Assembly: GCA_900472485.1 (NCBI GenBank)
Contig: UCII01000006.1
Coordinates: 62,001 to 126,000 of the forward strand
Direction: 5' to 3'
Origin: Hyphomicrobiales bacterium
GTDB lineage: Bacteria > Pseudomonadota > Alphaproteobacteria > Rhizobiales > Rhizobiaceae
DNA length: 64,000 nt
The notes under the pieces were generated by a model, which worked only from the letters and a program-made list of their open reading frames with translations, was not told where the DNA came from and ran no database searches. Made by a program: the position numbers and the translations under genes. Positions 27,371 to 35,629 of the stretch are shown here, in pieces; position 1 is the stretch's first letter, and every line of letters begins with the position of its first letter.

Positions 27371-27372
27371 TT
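27334..27372 (+). terminator. strong Rho-independent terminator
   Basis: CAGCCAGTGCG and CGCACTGGCTG form a perfect eleven-pair stem with a seven-base loop, followed by TTTTATTTT. The T run is on the plus strand, so it serves a plus-strand transcript, not the minus-strand kinase gene beside it. Confidence 0.88.
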
Positions 27373-27390
27373 TTGTTCTCGCCGCCCGCT

Positions 27391-28422
27391 TCAGCGGCGT
27401 CTCAGGATTTCATATTCAGTTTCGGGAATGGTGAGCCGATAGCCGATGCTGCCGTCGTCAATGGCAAAGTCTGCGCGGCCATTCATGGACGTCGGCACGA
27501 CGCGCTCGAGCACCGTGCGGCTGAAACTATTGTCCTCGAATTCATGGTCAGCAGGCGCGTAGAAACGTTCAGACCAGGCGACTTCAATCGCCTTCTTGCC
27601 GTCGAGCTCCGCTTCCTTGCAATTCAGCGTGATGCTGGTGGCGCCGGTCGAGATGGCGCCATGCGAGGCGGAGTTGACGATGAGCTCATGCAGAGCAAGC
27701 CCCAAATGCACGGCAGCATTGGGTGTCAGATGCGCATTGATGCCATAGATCGGCATCGGCACGCCTGCATCGGGCCAATAGGGGGCGAACTGCTTTTCCG
27801 CCAGTTCGAACAAATATGCACCGCGCCAGCTGGAATCAGTGATGAGATCCTGCGAATTAGACAGGGATTGCAGGCGGCCGCGGAATTTGATGAGGAAATT
27901 ATCGACGGAAAGCGTGTGGCGGGCAGTCTGCGTGGCGATACCCTGTATGATGGCGAGCAGGTTCTTGGAGCGATGCGACAGCTCGCGCAGCAGCGACTTC
28001 AGCACTTTTTCGCGGTGGCGGCTCTCGGTGATTTCGGAGATAACGGACAACACGCCCTGCGGCTTGCGCCCGCCGATGCGTTCCATTTTCAGCTCGTAGA
28101 CGCGTGCGCCGTCGCCACTGGCGATCTCAACCTCGGCGGTTGCCGGCTTGCCGCTTTCGAGCACGCCCCGCTTCAAACGCAAAAGATGCTCGCCATCCTT
28201 TTCTCCAAAGAGATGCGAGTCATTGCCGCCTATGACGACAGACGACTGCAGGTGGTCCGGCAGATTGTCGGCATAGCGGATCGAAAGATTTACATCCTGG
28301 AACAGGATGGACACACTGGCGCTCGCAAGCGCCCGCTCCATCAGAGCGGCTTTGCCTTCCAAACTCAAAGGCGCGCCGGGTAATGGTTCAGACGTATTCA
28401 CCGGCTTGCCTTTCACACGCAT
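27391..28422 (-). CDS. HWE-family sensor histidine kinase of the general stress response
   Basis: The 343-residue soluble kinase has an N-terminal PAS-like sensor region (residues ~25-145) and a C-terminal HWE/HisKA_2 kinase domain. The phospho-acceptor box is RELSHRSKNLLAIIQGIA, and the N box is in LGLALHELIVNSASHGA. It has no membrane helix. Such kinases phosphorylate PhyR, whose gene lies next in the same orientation, so PhyK is the likely role. An EcfG promoter lies about 100 bases upstream, giving positive feedback. ATG 28422 is the first start; its ribosome site is weak, and later GTGs are possible. Confidence 0.85.
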   Translation of the reverse strand: MRVKGKPVNTSEPLPGAPLSLEGKAALMERALASASVSILFQDVNLSIRYADNLPDHLQSSVVIGGNDSHLFGEKDGEHLLRLKRGVLESGKPATAEVEIASGDGARVYELKMERIGGRKPQGVLSVISEITESRHREKVLKSLLRELSHRSKNLLAIIQGIATQTARHTLSVDNFLIKFRGRLQSLSNSQDLITDSSWRGAYLFELAEKQFAPYWPDAGVPMPIYGINAHLTPNAAVHLGLALHELIVNSASHGAISTGATSITLNCKEAELDGKKAIEVAWSERFYAPADHEFEDNSFSRTVLERVVPTSMNGRADFAIDDGSIGYRLTIPETEYEILRRR

Positions 28423-28523
28423 TTCGAGAACCCCGCCGATAGGGCATTCTCACTCGTAACAACTTGAACCGACCTATAGAATCGCCCCGGATAACAGTCG
28501 GTAAACCGGCCGTTTCGAACCCA

Positions 28524-28548
28524 AACGCCCGGTTAAAGTCTTTGTTCC
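28524..28548 (-). promoter_or_regulatory. EcfG promoter of the HWE kinase gene
   Basis: On the minus strand GGAAC (28548-28544) and CGTT (28527-28524) are 16 bases apart. The kinase start lies 102 bases downstream. Confidence 0.75.
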
Positions 28549-28569
28549 GCCACGGGGTTTTCACTTGAA

Positions 28570-29364
28570 TCAGGCGGCCACCTTTGTGGTTTCGTTAAAG
28601 AAGAGTGCCTGGCTGATGAGAGCCTTCACCATGTCTGGATTGAAAGGCTTGGTCACGAGGAAGGTCGGCTCCGGCCGCTCACCGGTCAGAAGCCGCTCGG
28701 GGAAGGCGGTGATGAAGATCACCGGGATGCTGGCGGTCTTGAGGATGTCGTTGACGGCGTCGATGCCCGAGCTGCCGTCGGCAAGCTGAATGTCGGCAAG
28801 CACCATGCTCGGCTTTGTCGCATTGTAGAGCGCGACCGCCTCGGAATGCGTGCGCGCGATGCCGGTGACGCGATGGCCGAGGCTTTCCACCATCTGCTCG
28901 ATATCCATGGCGATCAGCGGCTCGTCCTCGATGATCATGATATCCGTTGCCACCTGGCGCGAGATTTCCTGGGAGGCGGTATCGAGCAGGTGCATGGCCT
29001 CGCTTTCGGAGACATCGAGGATATCGGCGATCTCGCCGAGGCGGAAACTTTCGACAGATGCGAGCAGGAAAGCCTGTCGTGCAAGCGGCGAGACCTTGGA
29101 AAGGTTTACGGATGCGCGCTGTTCCCAGGCGAAAGGAGAGGCCGGTTCAGGAATCTGAAGTGTCACGGAACCGAACAGCTTCGTGAACAGTTTATAGAGG
29201 GCGACGCGGTCGCTGTCCGTGTCCGGAAAGATGGATATGTCGGCGATGATGGCTTCCAAAACCGCAGCAACATAGGCGTCCCCCGACGTCTGCGTTCCGG
29301 TCAAAGCACGTGAATAACGCCGCAAATAAGGAAGATGCGGCGCAATGCGTGTGGAAAGTGTCAT
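28570..29364 (-). CDS. phyR: general stress response regulator PhyR
   Basis: PhyR is a response regulator with a sigma-like domain that, when phosphorylated, binds the anti-sigma factor NepR and frees EcfG. The 264-residue product has the sigma-like region at about residues 1-130 (SPLARQAFLLASVESFRLGEIADILDVSESEA) and a receiver domain from ~140 (MIIEDEPLIAMDIEQM, acceptor Asp in VLADIQLADGSSG, Lys in FLVTKPF). ATG 29364 has GGGAG about eight bases ahead; TTG 29367 precedes it. It is divergent from nepR-ecfG. Confidence 0.95.
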   Translation of the reverse strand: MTLSTRIAPHLPYLRRYSRALTGTQTSGDAYVAAVLEAIIADISIFPDTDSDRVALYKLFTKLFGSVTLQIPEPASPFAWEQRASVNLSKVSPLARQAFLLASVESFRLGEIADILDVSESEAMHLLDTASQEISRQVATDIMIIEDEPLIAMDIEQMVESLGHRVTGIARTHSEAVALYNATKPSMVLADIQLADGSSGIDAVNDILKTASIPVIFITAFPERLLTGERPEPTFLVTKPFNPDMVKALISQALFFNETTKVAA

Positions 29365-29426
29365 CAATGGCTCCCGCCTTTATCAAATTCTAATTAAATA
29401 CAGCCCAGAGGCCGCAATGACTAACA

Positions 29427-29451
29427 AACGTCAGTTGAGTAAAAAAGTTCC
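29427..29451 (-). promoter_or_regulatory. EcfG promoter of phyR
   Basis: On the minus strand GGAAC and CGTT are separated by 16 bases. The phyR start is 63 bases downstream. Confidence 0.78.
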
Positions 29452-29459
29452 TCTTTGTC

Positions 29460-29484
29460 GGAACTTTTTTTAGGCAGTCGCATT
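29460..29484 (+). promoter_or_regulatory. EcfG-like promoter of nepR-ecfG
   Basis: GGAAC at 29460-29464 is followed after 16 bases by CATT, one base off the CGTT consensus. Back to back with the phyR promoter, it would give autoregulation of ecfG. Confidence 0.6.
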
Positions 29485-29624
29485 ACAATGCTTACAATCG
29501 GTCGACTTCAACCTTTACGATTCGTTAGGCAACTGTTTTGAATGAGGTCAACCGCTCTCCCGGACGGGAGGCAAGGGCGCCCCTTATCCATGAACGCGAG
29601 ACAATTGAGAAGCGAGCAGGCCAA

Positions 29625-29831
29625 ATGACTATCCAGAATCACGAGGATGCAGACAAGAAGACTTCTGATCTGCGCGCGATGGATATCCTCGACCCCAACA
29701 ATCAGATCGGCAACCGATTGCGCTCGTTCTACGCCGCCGTGCAGGACGAGGCCATTCCCGATCGCTTTCTCGACCTTTTAGAGAAGCTCGATCGGGCTGA
29801 GAGTCTGGCCTCGGCAAAGGTCTCCGAATAG
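29625..29831 (+). CDS. nepR: anti-sigma factor NepR
   Basis: NepR is the small anti-sigma factor that holds EcfG inactive until phospho-PhyR takes it away. The preferred 68-residue product carries the conserved core IGNRLRSFYAAVQDEAIPDRFLDLLEKLDRA. An in-frame start at 29538 would add 29 residues of no family character. The frame stops three bases before a GTG and 12 bases before the preferred ecfG ATG. Confidence 0.88.
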   Translation: MTIQNHEDADKKTSDLRAMDILDPNNQIGNRLRSFYAAVQDEAIPDRFLDLLEKLDRAESLASAKVSE

Positions 29832-29843
29832 GAGGTGCGCGCC

Positions 29844-30395
29844 ATGGAAACGCAAACGAGCTTCAAGCGCGAACTTCTCGCCGCACTGCCGAGCCTCCGA
29901 GCTTTTGCCATTTCGCTGACCGGTCGTCATGACCGGGCGGACGATCTTGTCCAGGATACGATCATGAAGGCCTGGGCGAAGCAGGACCATTTCGAGATGG
30001 GCACCAATATGAAGGCCTGGCTCTTCACCATCCTGCGCAACGAGCTCTATAGCCAGATGCGCAAGAGCGGCCGTGAAGTGCAGGACAGCGACGGCGTGTT
30101 CACCGAATCGATGGCGACGCATCCCTCGCAATATGGCGCCGTCGACCTGCAGGACTTCCGCAAGGCATTGGACCAGCTGCCGCCCGATCAGCGCGAAGCC
30201 ATCATTCTGGTGGGCGCATCCGGATTTTCCTATGAGGAGGCAGCCGAGATTTGCGGCTGCGCAGTCGGCACCATCAAGAGCCGCGTCAACCGCGCGCGCC
30301 AGCGGCTGCAGGAATTGCTGGATATTTCCGGTGAGGCCGATTTTGGCCCGGATGCCACTTCGGCGCCACTGACATCAAAGGCATTCGCCTTCTAA
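29844..30395 (+). CDS. ecfG: general stress response sigma factor EcfG
   Basis: The 183-residue ECF sigma factor of group EcfG directs RNA polymerase to GGAAC/CGTT promoters. Region 2 is FAISLTGRHDRADDLVQDTIMKAWAKQDHF, and region 4 is LPPDQREAIILVGASGFSYEEAAEICGCAVGTIKSRVNRARQRL. ATG 29844 has GGAGG eight bases ahead; a GTG at 29835 is less likely. It is co-transcribed with nepR. Confidence 0.94.
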   Translation: METQTSFKRELLAALPSLRAFAISLTGRHDRADDLVQDTIMKAWAKQDHFEMGTNMKAWLFTILRNELYSQMRKSGREVQDSDGVFTESMATHPSQYGAVDLQDFRKALDQLPPDQREAIILVGASGFSYEEAAEICGCAVGTIKSRVNRARQRLQELLDISGEADFGPDATSAPLTSKAFAF

Positions 30396-30400
30396 CAAAG

Positions 30401-30430
30401 AAGCCCGGTCTTTCGACCAGGCTTTTCGTT
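30401..30430 (+). terminator. terminator after ecfG
   Basis: AAGCC-C-GGTC and GACC-A-GGCTT form a stem with a TTTC loop, followed by TTCGTTT. Confidence 0.72.
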
Positions 30431-30501
30431 TAACAATCCGTGCCGCTTCTCTTTTGTCAGTCGCGGCGCGGCCGTTTGTTCACGCCCTCACGCCCAGCGG
30501 C

Positions 30502-30906
30502 TCAATCCTCTTCGTCACTCGACGAAAACAGGTTGCCGAAGAGGAGGGCGGCGGCAACGGCGGCGGTCATCAGCGGCTGCTTGCGCACGAGGCCGAAGAC
30601 AGCGGCTGCCATCGATTCCATTGCCAATCGACGTTCGCGGGCTCTGCGCTGTTCCTGCTTGTCGATGATTGCCATGATGACGAGGACGATCAGGCCGAGC
30701 AAGAGCGCGCCTGCCGCTATCAGCAACGCCGAAACCGCAGCGCCGTAGATCGTCGCAAGCCAGATGGCAGCCGCGATCAAGGCGAAAGCATAGGCCGTCA
30801 GCAGCAGAAGGACGGCAATCGCAATGAAAATACCGTTGCGCTTGGTCCGCGCAACGGTACGGTTGAATGTGCCTGACAGCAGCAGGCCGAGGATCGGAGC
30901 GATCAT
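30502..30906 (-). CDS. phage holin-like (Holin-X/DUF1469 type) membrane protein
   Basis: The 134-residue product has two adjacent long hydrophobic helices (about residues 27-50 and 55-80), a basic stretch (KQEQRRARERR), and a third weaker helix near the C-terminus, ending in an acidic SSSDEED tail. This layout fits the family called putative holin-X, which in non-phage bacteria is a membrane protein of unknown role. It lies nine bases behind the DUF883 gene, in an operon with an EcfG promoter. Confidence 0.72.
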   Translation of the reverse strand: MIAPILGLLLSGTFNRTVARTKRNGIFIAIAVLLLLTAYAFALIAAAIWLATIYGAAVSALLIAAGALLLGLIVLVIMAIIDKQEQRRARERRLAMESMAAAVFGLVRKQPLMTAAVAAALLFGNLFSSSDEED

Positions 30907-30915
30907 CCCACCACC

Positions 30916-31266
30916 CTAGCGGCGAGACAGTAGCAGGGCGACGGCAAGGCCGAAGGCTGCTGCCGCGCCGATGGTGGCGACGGGATGCTGGCGTACGGTT
31001 CTGCGCACTTCACGCGAACCCCTTGCATAGCCGCGCTGCAGATCCTGCAGCAATTCCTCGCCGCGGACCGTGAGATCATCAAGTCCCGACTCGGCGCTTG
31101 CGCGCCATTTCTTGCCTTGCTTTGCGCCATTTTCGCCGATCAGCTTGGCAAAGGCCGCAACTTCTTCGCGGAGCGACTCGATCTGTTCTTCGATGGTTGC
31201 TTCGACATCGTGCAGGCTGCCGCCATTACGCTTGCCGCGCGTCGAATGGAGGAAGGATGTGGCCAT
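30916..31266 (-). CDS. DUF883 (ElaB/YqjD-like) membrane-anchored protein
   Basis: The 116-residue product has a helical, charged middle (ATIEEQIESLREEVAAFAKLIG) and a C-terminal anchor QHPVATIGAAAAFGLAVALLLSRR, the hallmark of DUF883/YqjD proteins. E. coli YqjD attaches to the inner membrane and binds ribosomes in stationary phase. ATG 31266 has GGGAG ahead; the frame is open to 31350. An EcfG promoter lies 117 bases upstream, so the operon is probably part of the general stress regulon. Confidence 0.82.
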   Translation of the reverse strand: MATSFLHSTRGKRNGGSLHDVEATIEEQIESLREEVAAFAKLIGENGAKQGKKWRASAESGLDDLTVRGEELLQDLQRGYARGSREVRRTVRQHPVATIGAAAAFGLAVALLLSRR

Positions 31267-31382
31267 GTTCAGCTCCCTTTCGCTTGGGCGCCCCTGAGGC
31301 ACCTGTTTTCGTGATGATCGGAAATTCTCCGACACACCAGAACACTCCACGCTCGGAACATCGATTCCGATCGCTTCATCTC

Positions 31383-31408
31383 AACGCGCGGATGCAACAA
31401 AAAGTTCC
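31383..31408 (-). promoter_or_regulatory. EcfG promoter of the DUF883/holin-like operon
   Basis: On the minus strand GGAAC (31408-31404) and CGTT (31386-31383) are separated by 17 bases, within the accepted EcfG spacing. Confidence 0.7.
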
Positions 31409-31427
31409 GGATATGGGCAGGTGCGCG

Positions 31428-32219
31428 TCAGTCGGCCAGCGCGCTATGGGCGAGAACGAAGGGAGCGCCATTGGCGGGAACGCGGTTGACGCGCAGGTTG
31501 CAGCCAAAGACATGCTGCAGGTTCTGGTCCGTCAGCACGTCCTTGATCGATCCCGTGGCCTGCAGCTGGCCGTTCTTGAGCAGGACCATCCGGTCGGCAA
31601 AAAGCGCGGTCAGGTTGAGATCATGCATAACGGCGATGACGCCGCCGCCACGCCGGCAGAATTGCCGTGCAAGCGTCATGATGGTGAGCTGGTGGCTGAT
31701 ATCGAGGCTGGAAACAGGTTCGTCGAGCAGCAGCCAGCAGGGCTTGCCCTCGATGACAGGCTCGGAAATCTGGCAGAGCACACGGGCGAGCTGGACGCGC
31801 TGCTGTTCGCCGCCGGAAAGCTCCTGATAGAAGCGGCCTTCGAAGCCGCCGAGATCGACGGCAGCGAGCGCCTCGGTCGCGGTGCGGTCGGCCTGCTCCG
31901 GATGACGGTTGCGCCCGCTTGTCAGGCCCATGCGAACGATCTCGCGGACGGTGAAGGGAAAGGATATAGAGCTCGCCTGCGGCAGGACACCACGCATTTC
32001 GGCAAGCTGCCAGGGCACCAGACTGCCGATTTCGGCGCCGTTCATATGCACGGAGCCGCTATAGGTCAGTTCGCCCGACACGGCTTTCATCGTCGTAGTC
32101 TTGCCGGAGCCGTTCGGCCCGCAAATGGCAGTCAGCGTTCCAGCCTCGGCCGTGAAGGATATATCCTGAACGACCGGCCTGCCGGCAAGCCGGACGCTCA
32201 GATTGGAGACATCAATCAT
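31428..32219 (-). CDS. hmuV: haem ABC importer ATPase HmuV
   Basis: HmuV powers haem import through HmuU. The 263-residue product has Walker A CGPNGSGKTTT, signature LSGGEQQRVQLARVL, Walker B WLLLDEPVSSLD and switch His in AVMHDLNL. ATG 32219 is seven bases after the hmuU stop; a longer frame to 32288 overlaps hmuU. It is the last gene of hemP-hmuSTUV. Confidence 0.93.
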   Translation of the reverse strand: MIDVSNLSVRLAGRPVVQDISFTAEAGTLTAICGPNGSGKTTTMKAVSGELTYSGSVHMNGAEIGSLVPWQLAEMRGVLPQASSISFPFTVREIVRMGLTSGRNRHPEQADRTATEALAAVDLGGFEGRFYQELSGGEQQRVQLARVLCQISEPVIEGKPCWLLLDEPVSSLDISHQLTIMTLARQFCRRGGGVIAVMHDLNLTALFADRMVLLKNGQLQATGSIKDVLTDQNLQHVFGCNLRVNRVPANGAPFVLAHSALAD

Positions 32220-32226
32220 CGCGAAC

Positions 32227-33336
32227 TCACAGGCTAAGGCGCAAGCGCTGCCTGAGCAGCATCCACAGGAAGAAGGGACCGCCAACACCGGCCGTCAGGA
32301 TGCCGATCGGCAACTCCGCCGGGGAAACGATGGTGCGGGCAACCACATCGGCAACGACCAGCAACGAGCCGCCGAGCAGTGCCGAAGCTGGCAGCAGGAA
32401 ACGGTGGTCGGGGCCGATGACCATGCGCAGGATATGCGGGACGACGATGCCGACGAAGCCTATACCGCCGCTGACGGCGACCGATGCACCGACCGCCGCG
32501 GCCACGCAGACGATGGCGATATTCTTCAGTCGCTGCACAGATATCCCCATGTGGAAAGCGGCCGCCTCGCCGAGCGTCAGCGCGTTCAGTCCGCGCGCCA
32601 TGAAGGGAAGCGGAAGAAGCGAAAGGACGATGATCGGGCCGGCACCTGCGACCTTGCTCCAGGTCGAGCCCGCCAGCGATCCCATGCTCCAGAAGGTCAA
32701 GTCGCGCAACTGCCGGTCGTCCGCCATGTAGATGAGGATTCCGGTTGCCGCCAGCGCAAGCGAACCGAGCGCGATGCCGGCCAGCAGCATGGTTGCGATC
32801 GATGTCTGTCCGTACCGGGTTGCGACCTTATAGAGCAGTATCGTCGTTGCCAGGCCGCCGATGAAGGAGGCGACGGGCAGAGCGAAGATGCCGAGGAGGT
32901 GCGCGACAGGAGCAAGCACGCCGCCACCGAGTACGATCATGGCAACGGCGCCGAGGCTGGAACCCGCAGATACGCCGATCAGGCCGGGATCCGCGAGCGG
33001 ATTGCGGAAGAGGCCCTGCATGACAGCACCCGAAACCGCCAACCCGCCGCCGATCAGGAAGCCGAGGACGGCGCGGGGCAGGCGGATATCGAAAATGACG
33101 ATGCGGTCGCGGATGCTGAGCGTGCTTTCCGCGCTGCCGCTCACCATGTCCGCTATTAGGTCGATGACCGAAGCATTCGACGCGCCTGTCGTGATCGAAA
33201 ACAGAAAGGCAACGGCCGAAATCGCGACGAGGCTGGCGATGACGAGGATCGCAAGTGCGGTGCGATCCCCTTCGTGGCGGCGTGCCGTGGTTTGCGACAT
33301 TTGCTTCAGCCCAGCCATGGCATCGTTAAATGCCAC
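32227..33336 (-). CDS. hmuU: haem ABC importer permease HmuU
   Basis: The 369-residue FecCD/BtuC-type permease has about nine to ten hydrophobic helices and the family blocks DIRLPRAVLGFLIGGGLAVSGAVMQGLFRNPLADPGLIGVS and GIGFVGIVVPHILRM. Its start lies one base after the hmuT stop, implying coupled translation. It moves haem across the inner membrane. Confidence 0.93.
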   Translation of the reverse strand: MAFNDAMAGLKQMSQTTARRHEGDRTALAILVIASLVAISAVAFLFSITTGASNASVIDLIADMVSGSAESTLSIRDRIVIFDIRLPRAVLGFLIGGGLAVSGAVMQGLFRNPLADPGLIGVSAGSSLGAVAMIVLGGGVLAPVAHLLGIFALPVASFIGGLATTILLYKVATRYGQTSIATMLLAGIALGSLALAATGILIYMADDRQLRDLTFWSMGSLAGSTWSKVAGAGPIIVLSLLPLPFMARGLNALTLGEAAAFHMGISVQRLKNIAIVCVAAAVGASVAVSGGIGFVGIVVPHILRMVIGPDHRFLLPASALLGGSLLVVADVVARTIVSPAELPIGILTAGVGGPFFLWMLLRQRLRLSL

Positions 33337-33337
33337 G

Positions 33338-34267
33338 TCAGCCTCCGTAGATCGCCGCGTTCAGCTCGCGAATGGCGCTGGCCGTACGCGGTCCGAAGCC
33401 GAGCAGATGCAGTCCGTCCATGCGCACGACTGCCTTGTGGCTCGCGGCCGGCGTTAGCGAAATGGCGGGTTGCTTCAGGAGATCCTCGTTCGACATCGAC
33501 AGCGGACCCTCGCGATCCATGATCAGGATGACGTCAGGCTTGGCTTCGATGATCGCTTCGTCCGTCACCGACTTGTAGCCGGAGAAGCCGTTGATCGCAT
33601 TGATGGCGCCGGTCAGCCTGATGATGCCGTCGGCGGCCGTGTCGCTGCCCGAAGCCATGATCTTGCCGTTCTGGTTGCTGAGCACGAAAAGGACGCGCTT
33701 GCGCTCGGCCTCTGGGCGCTTGGCGGAATCATTGATGGCCGCGTCGAGGTCGGCGGCGACCTTGCCTTCCAGGATTTTGGCCTTATCCGGCACGCCAAGC
33801 AGCGCGCCAACAACTTCGATCTTCTTCAGGATGCCGTCGCGATCGTAGGTCTGCGGCACGGTCTCGAAAGGGAGGCTGGCATTGCGCAGCACGGCCAAGG
33901 CTTCCGGCGGGCCGGAACCTTCCACCGCGATGATGGCTGTGGGATTGACGGCCAGAATGCCTTCCGGCGATAGCGCGCGCATATAGCCTACATCGGGCAG
34001 CTTGGTCGCTTCCTTTGGATAAAGGCTGGTGGAATCGCGGGCGATGAGCCGTTTTTCCTCGCCAAGCGCATAGACGATCTCGGTGACATCGCCGCCGATG
34101 GAGACGAGGCGCGAGGTATCCAGCGTCTTGGCCGTTTCGGCGGCGTGCGCGTGACGCACGCCGAGCCCGGCGATCGGATTGGCAGGTACGAGCGGCAGGA
34201 CCATCACCACCATGGTGAGTGCAACCTCCCACGGCCTGATGCGCTTCAAGTTCTTAAACATCGTCAT
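33338..34267 (-). CDS. hmuT: haem-binding periplasmic protein HmuT
   Basis: HmuT carries haem from the outer-membrane receptor to HmuUV. The product of about 309 residues has an N-terminal hydrophobic export segment (VALTMVVMVLPLVP) and the class III binding-protein fold: RLVSIGGDVTEIVYALGEEKRLIARDSTSLYP, with PEGILAVNPTAIIAVEGSGPP behind it. Starts at 34288, 34267 and 34261 are possible; 34267 avoids overlap with hmuS and has GAGAG ahead. No outer-membrane haem receptor gene is in the window. Confidence 0.92.
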   Translation of the reverse strand: MTMFKNLKRIRPWEVALTMVVMVLPLVPANPIAGLGVRHAHAAETAKTLDTSRLVSIGGDVTEIVYALGEEKRLIARDSTSLYPKEATKLPDVGYMRALSPEGILAVNPTAIIAVEGSGPPEALAVLRNASLPFETVPQTYDRDGILKKIEVVGALLGVPDKAKILEGKVAADLDAAINDSAKRPEAERKRVLFVLSNQNGKIMASGSDTAADGIIRLTGAINAINGFSGYKSVTDEAIIEAKPDVILIMDREGPLSMSNEDLLKQPAISLTPAASHKAVVRMDGLHLLGFGPRTASAIRELNAAIYGG

Positions 34268-34277
34268 GGACCATCTC

Positions 34278-35333
34278 TCACGCGGCAACGCTGGTCCCTG
34301 ATCTCGTCAGGCTCTCCAAGATGGCGCGCCAATCGGGGCGTTCATCGAAGCCTTCTTTCCGCTTGCCGAAGAACTGGATAATCATCTCGCCCTTGGCATT
34401 ATAGGCTTCGAGCGAGGTGACATGGCCGTCCTTGGTCGGCTTGCGCACGACCCATGTCTCGGCGATGTGATCCAGTCGCAGATGCAGATGGAAGGTCGGA
34501 TCCATGACATTGATCCAAGGACCCATGGTCTGCACGTTGTAGATCGGGCCGGAATGGATCTGCACGGTGCCTTCGTTGGCGACGAAACACATGATCGGCA
34601 GACCCTCGCGCACGCAGGCGTGCATCATCTCTGCGACGGCGCCGGTATCCAGCTTCCACGCATAATCGTCGCCGACGGTACGGATCGCGTCCTGGCGGCC
34701 GATCTTCAGTTTCTTCAGCATGCCGAAGAATTCGTGCGTGTCGGTCATCCGGCTCCAATGGTCGCGCAGCTCGTCGCGGCTGACATCGCCGTCCGTCGCG
34801 CCATTGTCGTAACCTGAACGATCCTCGGCGAATTCCTGCGACTGGTTTTCGATGCGCAGCTCGGCGACCATGGCGTGATAGGCCTCGACATTCGAATCGG
34901 GGCGCAGATGTACCTTGTGGACGGCATCACCGGCCTTGTCGAAGAATTGCAGGCTCAGCCTCTTCTGGTCGCCATCCGTCTTGGTGACGGCAAAGCCATG
35001 AACCCAGCGCTTTGGGAAGATGCGCAGGTCGATATTCTCGCCGAGCACGATCGCCGCCTGCGCGCCGAATTTCATGTTCTCATAGACGCCGATTTTCTCA
35101 TGCACCGCGCTTTCGTTGCGCGACAGCGCCATGATCTCGCCGAGCGAAGCGATCCGCTCCAGGAAGCGATCGACGCTGGCATCGATGCGGGCGGCCGAAA
35201 TGCCGACTTCGGCCGCGACGAGCGCCGCTTCGGAAATCTCGAGGCGAGCAGCGATGTCGCGCTCGCGCATCTTCGGGTTCTCGGCGCGGAAAGCGCGAAT
35301 TTCGGCGGGGGTCGGGCGGGTCGTTTTATTCAT
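34278..35333 (-). CDS. hmuS: haemin-degrading/transfer protein HmuS
   Basis: HmuS is a cytosolic haem-handling protein, implicated in haem degradation or haem sequestration. The 351-residue product has two repeated domains of about 165 residues each; the second contains IHSGPIYNVQTMGPWINVMDPTFHLHLR. It follows hemP by nine bases and precedes hmuT by ten. Full length and conserved blocks suggest a working protein. Confidence 0.93.
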   Translation of the reverse strand: MNKTTRPTPAEIRAFRAENPKMRERDIAARLEISEAALVAAEVGISAARIDASVDRFLERIASLGEIMALSRNESAVHEKIGVYENMKFGAQAAIVLGENIDLRIFPKRWVHGFAVTKTDGDQKRLSLQFFDKAGDAVHKVHLRPDSNVEAYHAMVAELRIENQSQEFAEDRSGYDNGATDGDVSRDELRDHWSRMTDTHEFFGMLKKLKIGRQDAIRTVGDDYAWKLDTGAVAEMMHACVREGLPIMCFVANEGTVQIHSGPIYNVQTMGPWINVMDPTFHLHLRLDHIAETWVVRKPTKDGHVTSLEAYNAKGEMIIQFFGKRKEGFDERPDWRAILESLTRSGTSVAA

Positions 35334-35342
35334 CTGTCATGC

Positions 35343-35516
35343 CTATTTGTTGAGTATCAGCTTGCCTTGGCGCGTAATCTTCATGCGGTAGATGACGCCA
35401 TCATGCTTGATCATGATTTCGGTCTGGCCCCGGAAAATATCCGTGCTCTCGACAATTCTTACCTGCGGTGCGGCCGTGCACTGCACCGGCGGCGTAGGGG
35501 TCTTCTCAGCAATCAT
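35343..35516 (-). CDS. hemP: haemin uptake protein HemP/HmuP
   Basis: This 57-residue gene is easily missed because of its size. The translation contains VRIVESTDIFRGQTEIMI and the ending IYRMKITRQGKLILNK, both diagnostic of HemP (HmuP). In Bradyrhizobium HmuP is a co-activator of haem-uptake genes together with Irr. Here it is the first gene of hemP-hmuSTUV, nine bases before hmuS, with IRO boxes 60-115 bases upstream. No good ribosome site is seen directly ahead of ATG (CAGG abuts it). Confidence 0.88.
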   Translation of the reverse strand: MIAEKTPTPPVQCTAAPQVRIVESTDIFRGQTEIMIKHDGVIYRMKITRQGKLILNK

Positions 35517-35576
35517 CCTGTTTAGTTTTGCCTGAAATTCATCTGGGGCCGAACCGTTGTGCGGCCAAATTTATCT

Positions 35577-35591
35577 TGACTCTCTTACTCA
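35577..35591. promoter_or_regulatory. IRO box (RirA site) over the orf1-tonB promoter
   Basis: TGA-CTCTCTTAC-TCA fits the IRO box TGA-N9-TCA bound by the iron regulator RirA. It overlaps a plus-strand promoter-like TTGACT (35576-35581), with TAAACA at 35600-35605. Confidence 0.68.
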
Positions 35592-35614
35592 TGGTTTCAT
35601 AAACACACAATAGG

Positions 35615-35629
35615 AGACTTGTAGAGTCA
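35615..35629. promoter_or_regulatory. second IRO-like box, on the hemP side
   Basis: On the minus strand TGA-CTCTACAAG-TCT is one base off the IRO consensus. It overlaps a minus-strand TTGACT (35630-35625) that could be the -35 of hemP-hmuSTUV. The two TTGACTCT copies form an inverted repeat. Confidence 0.55.
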
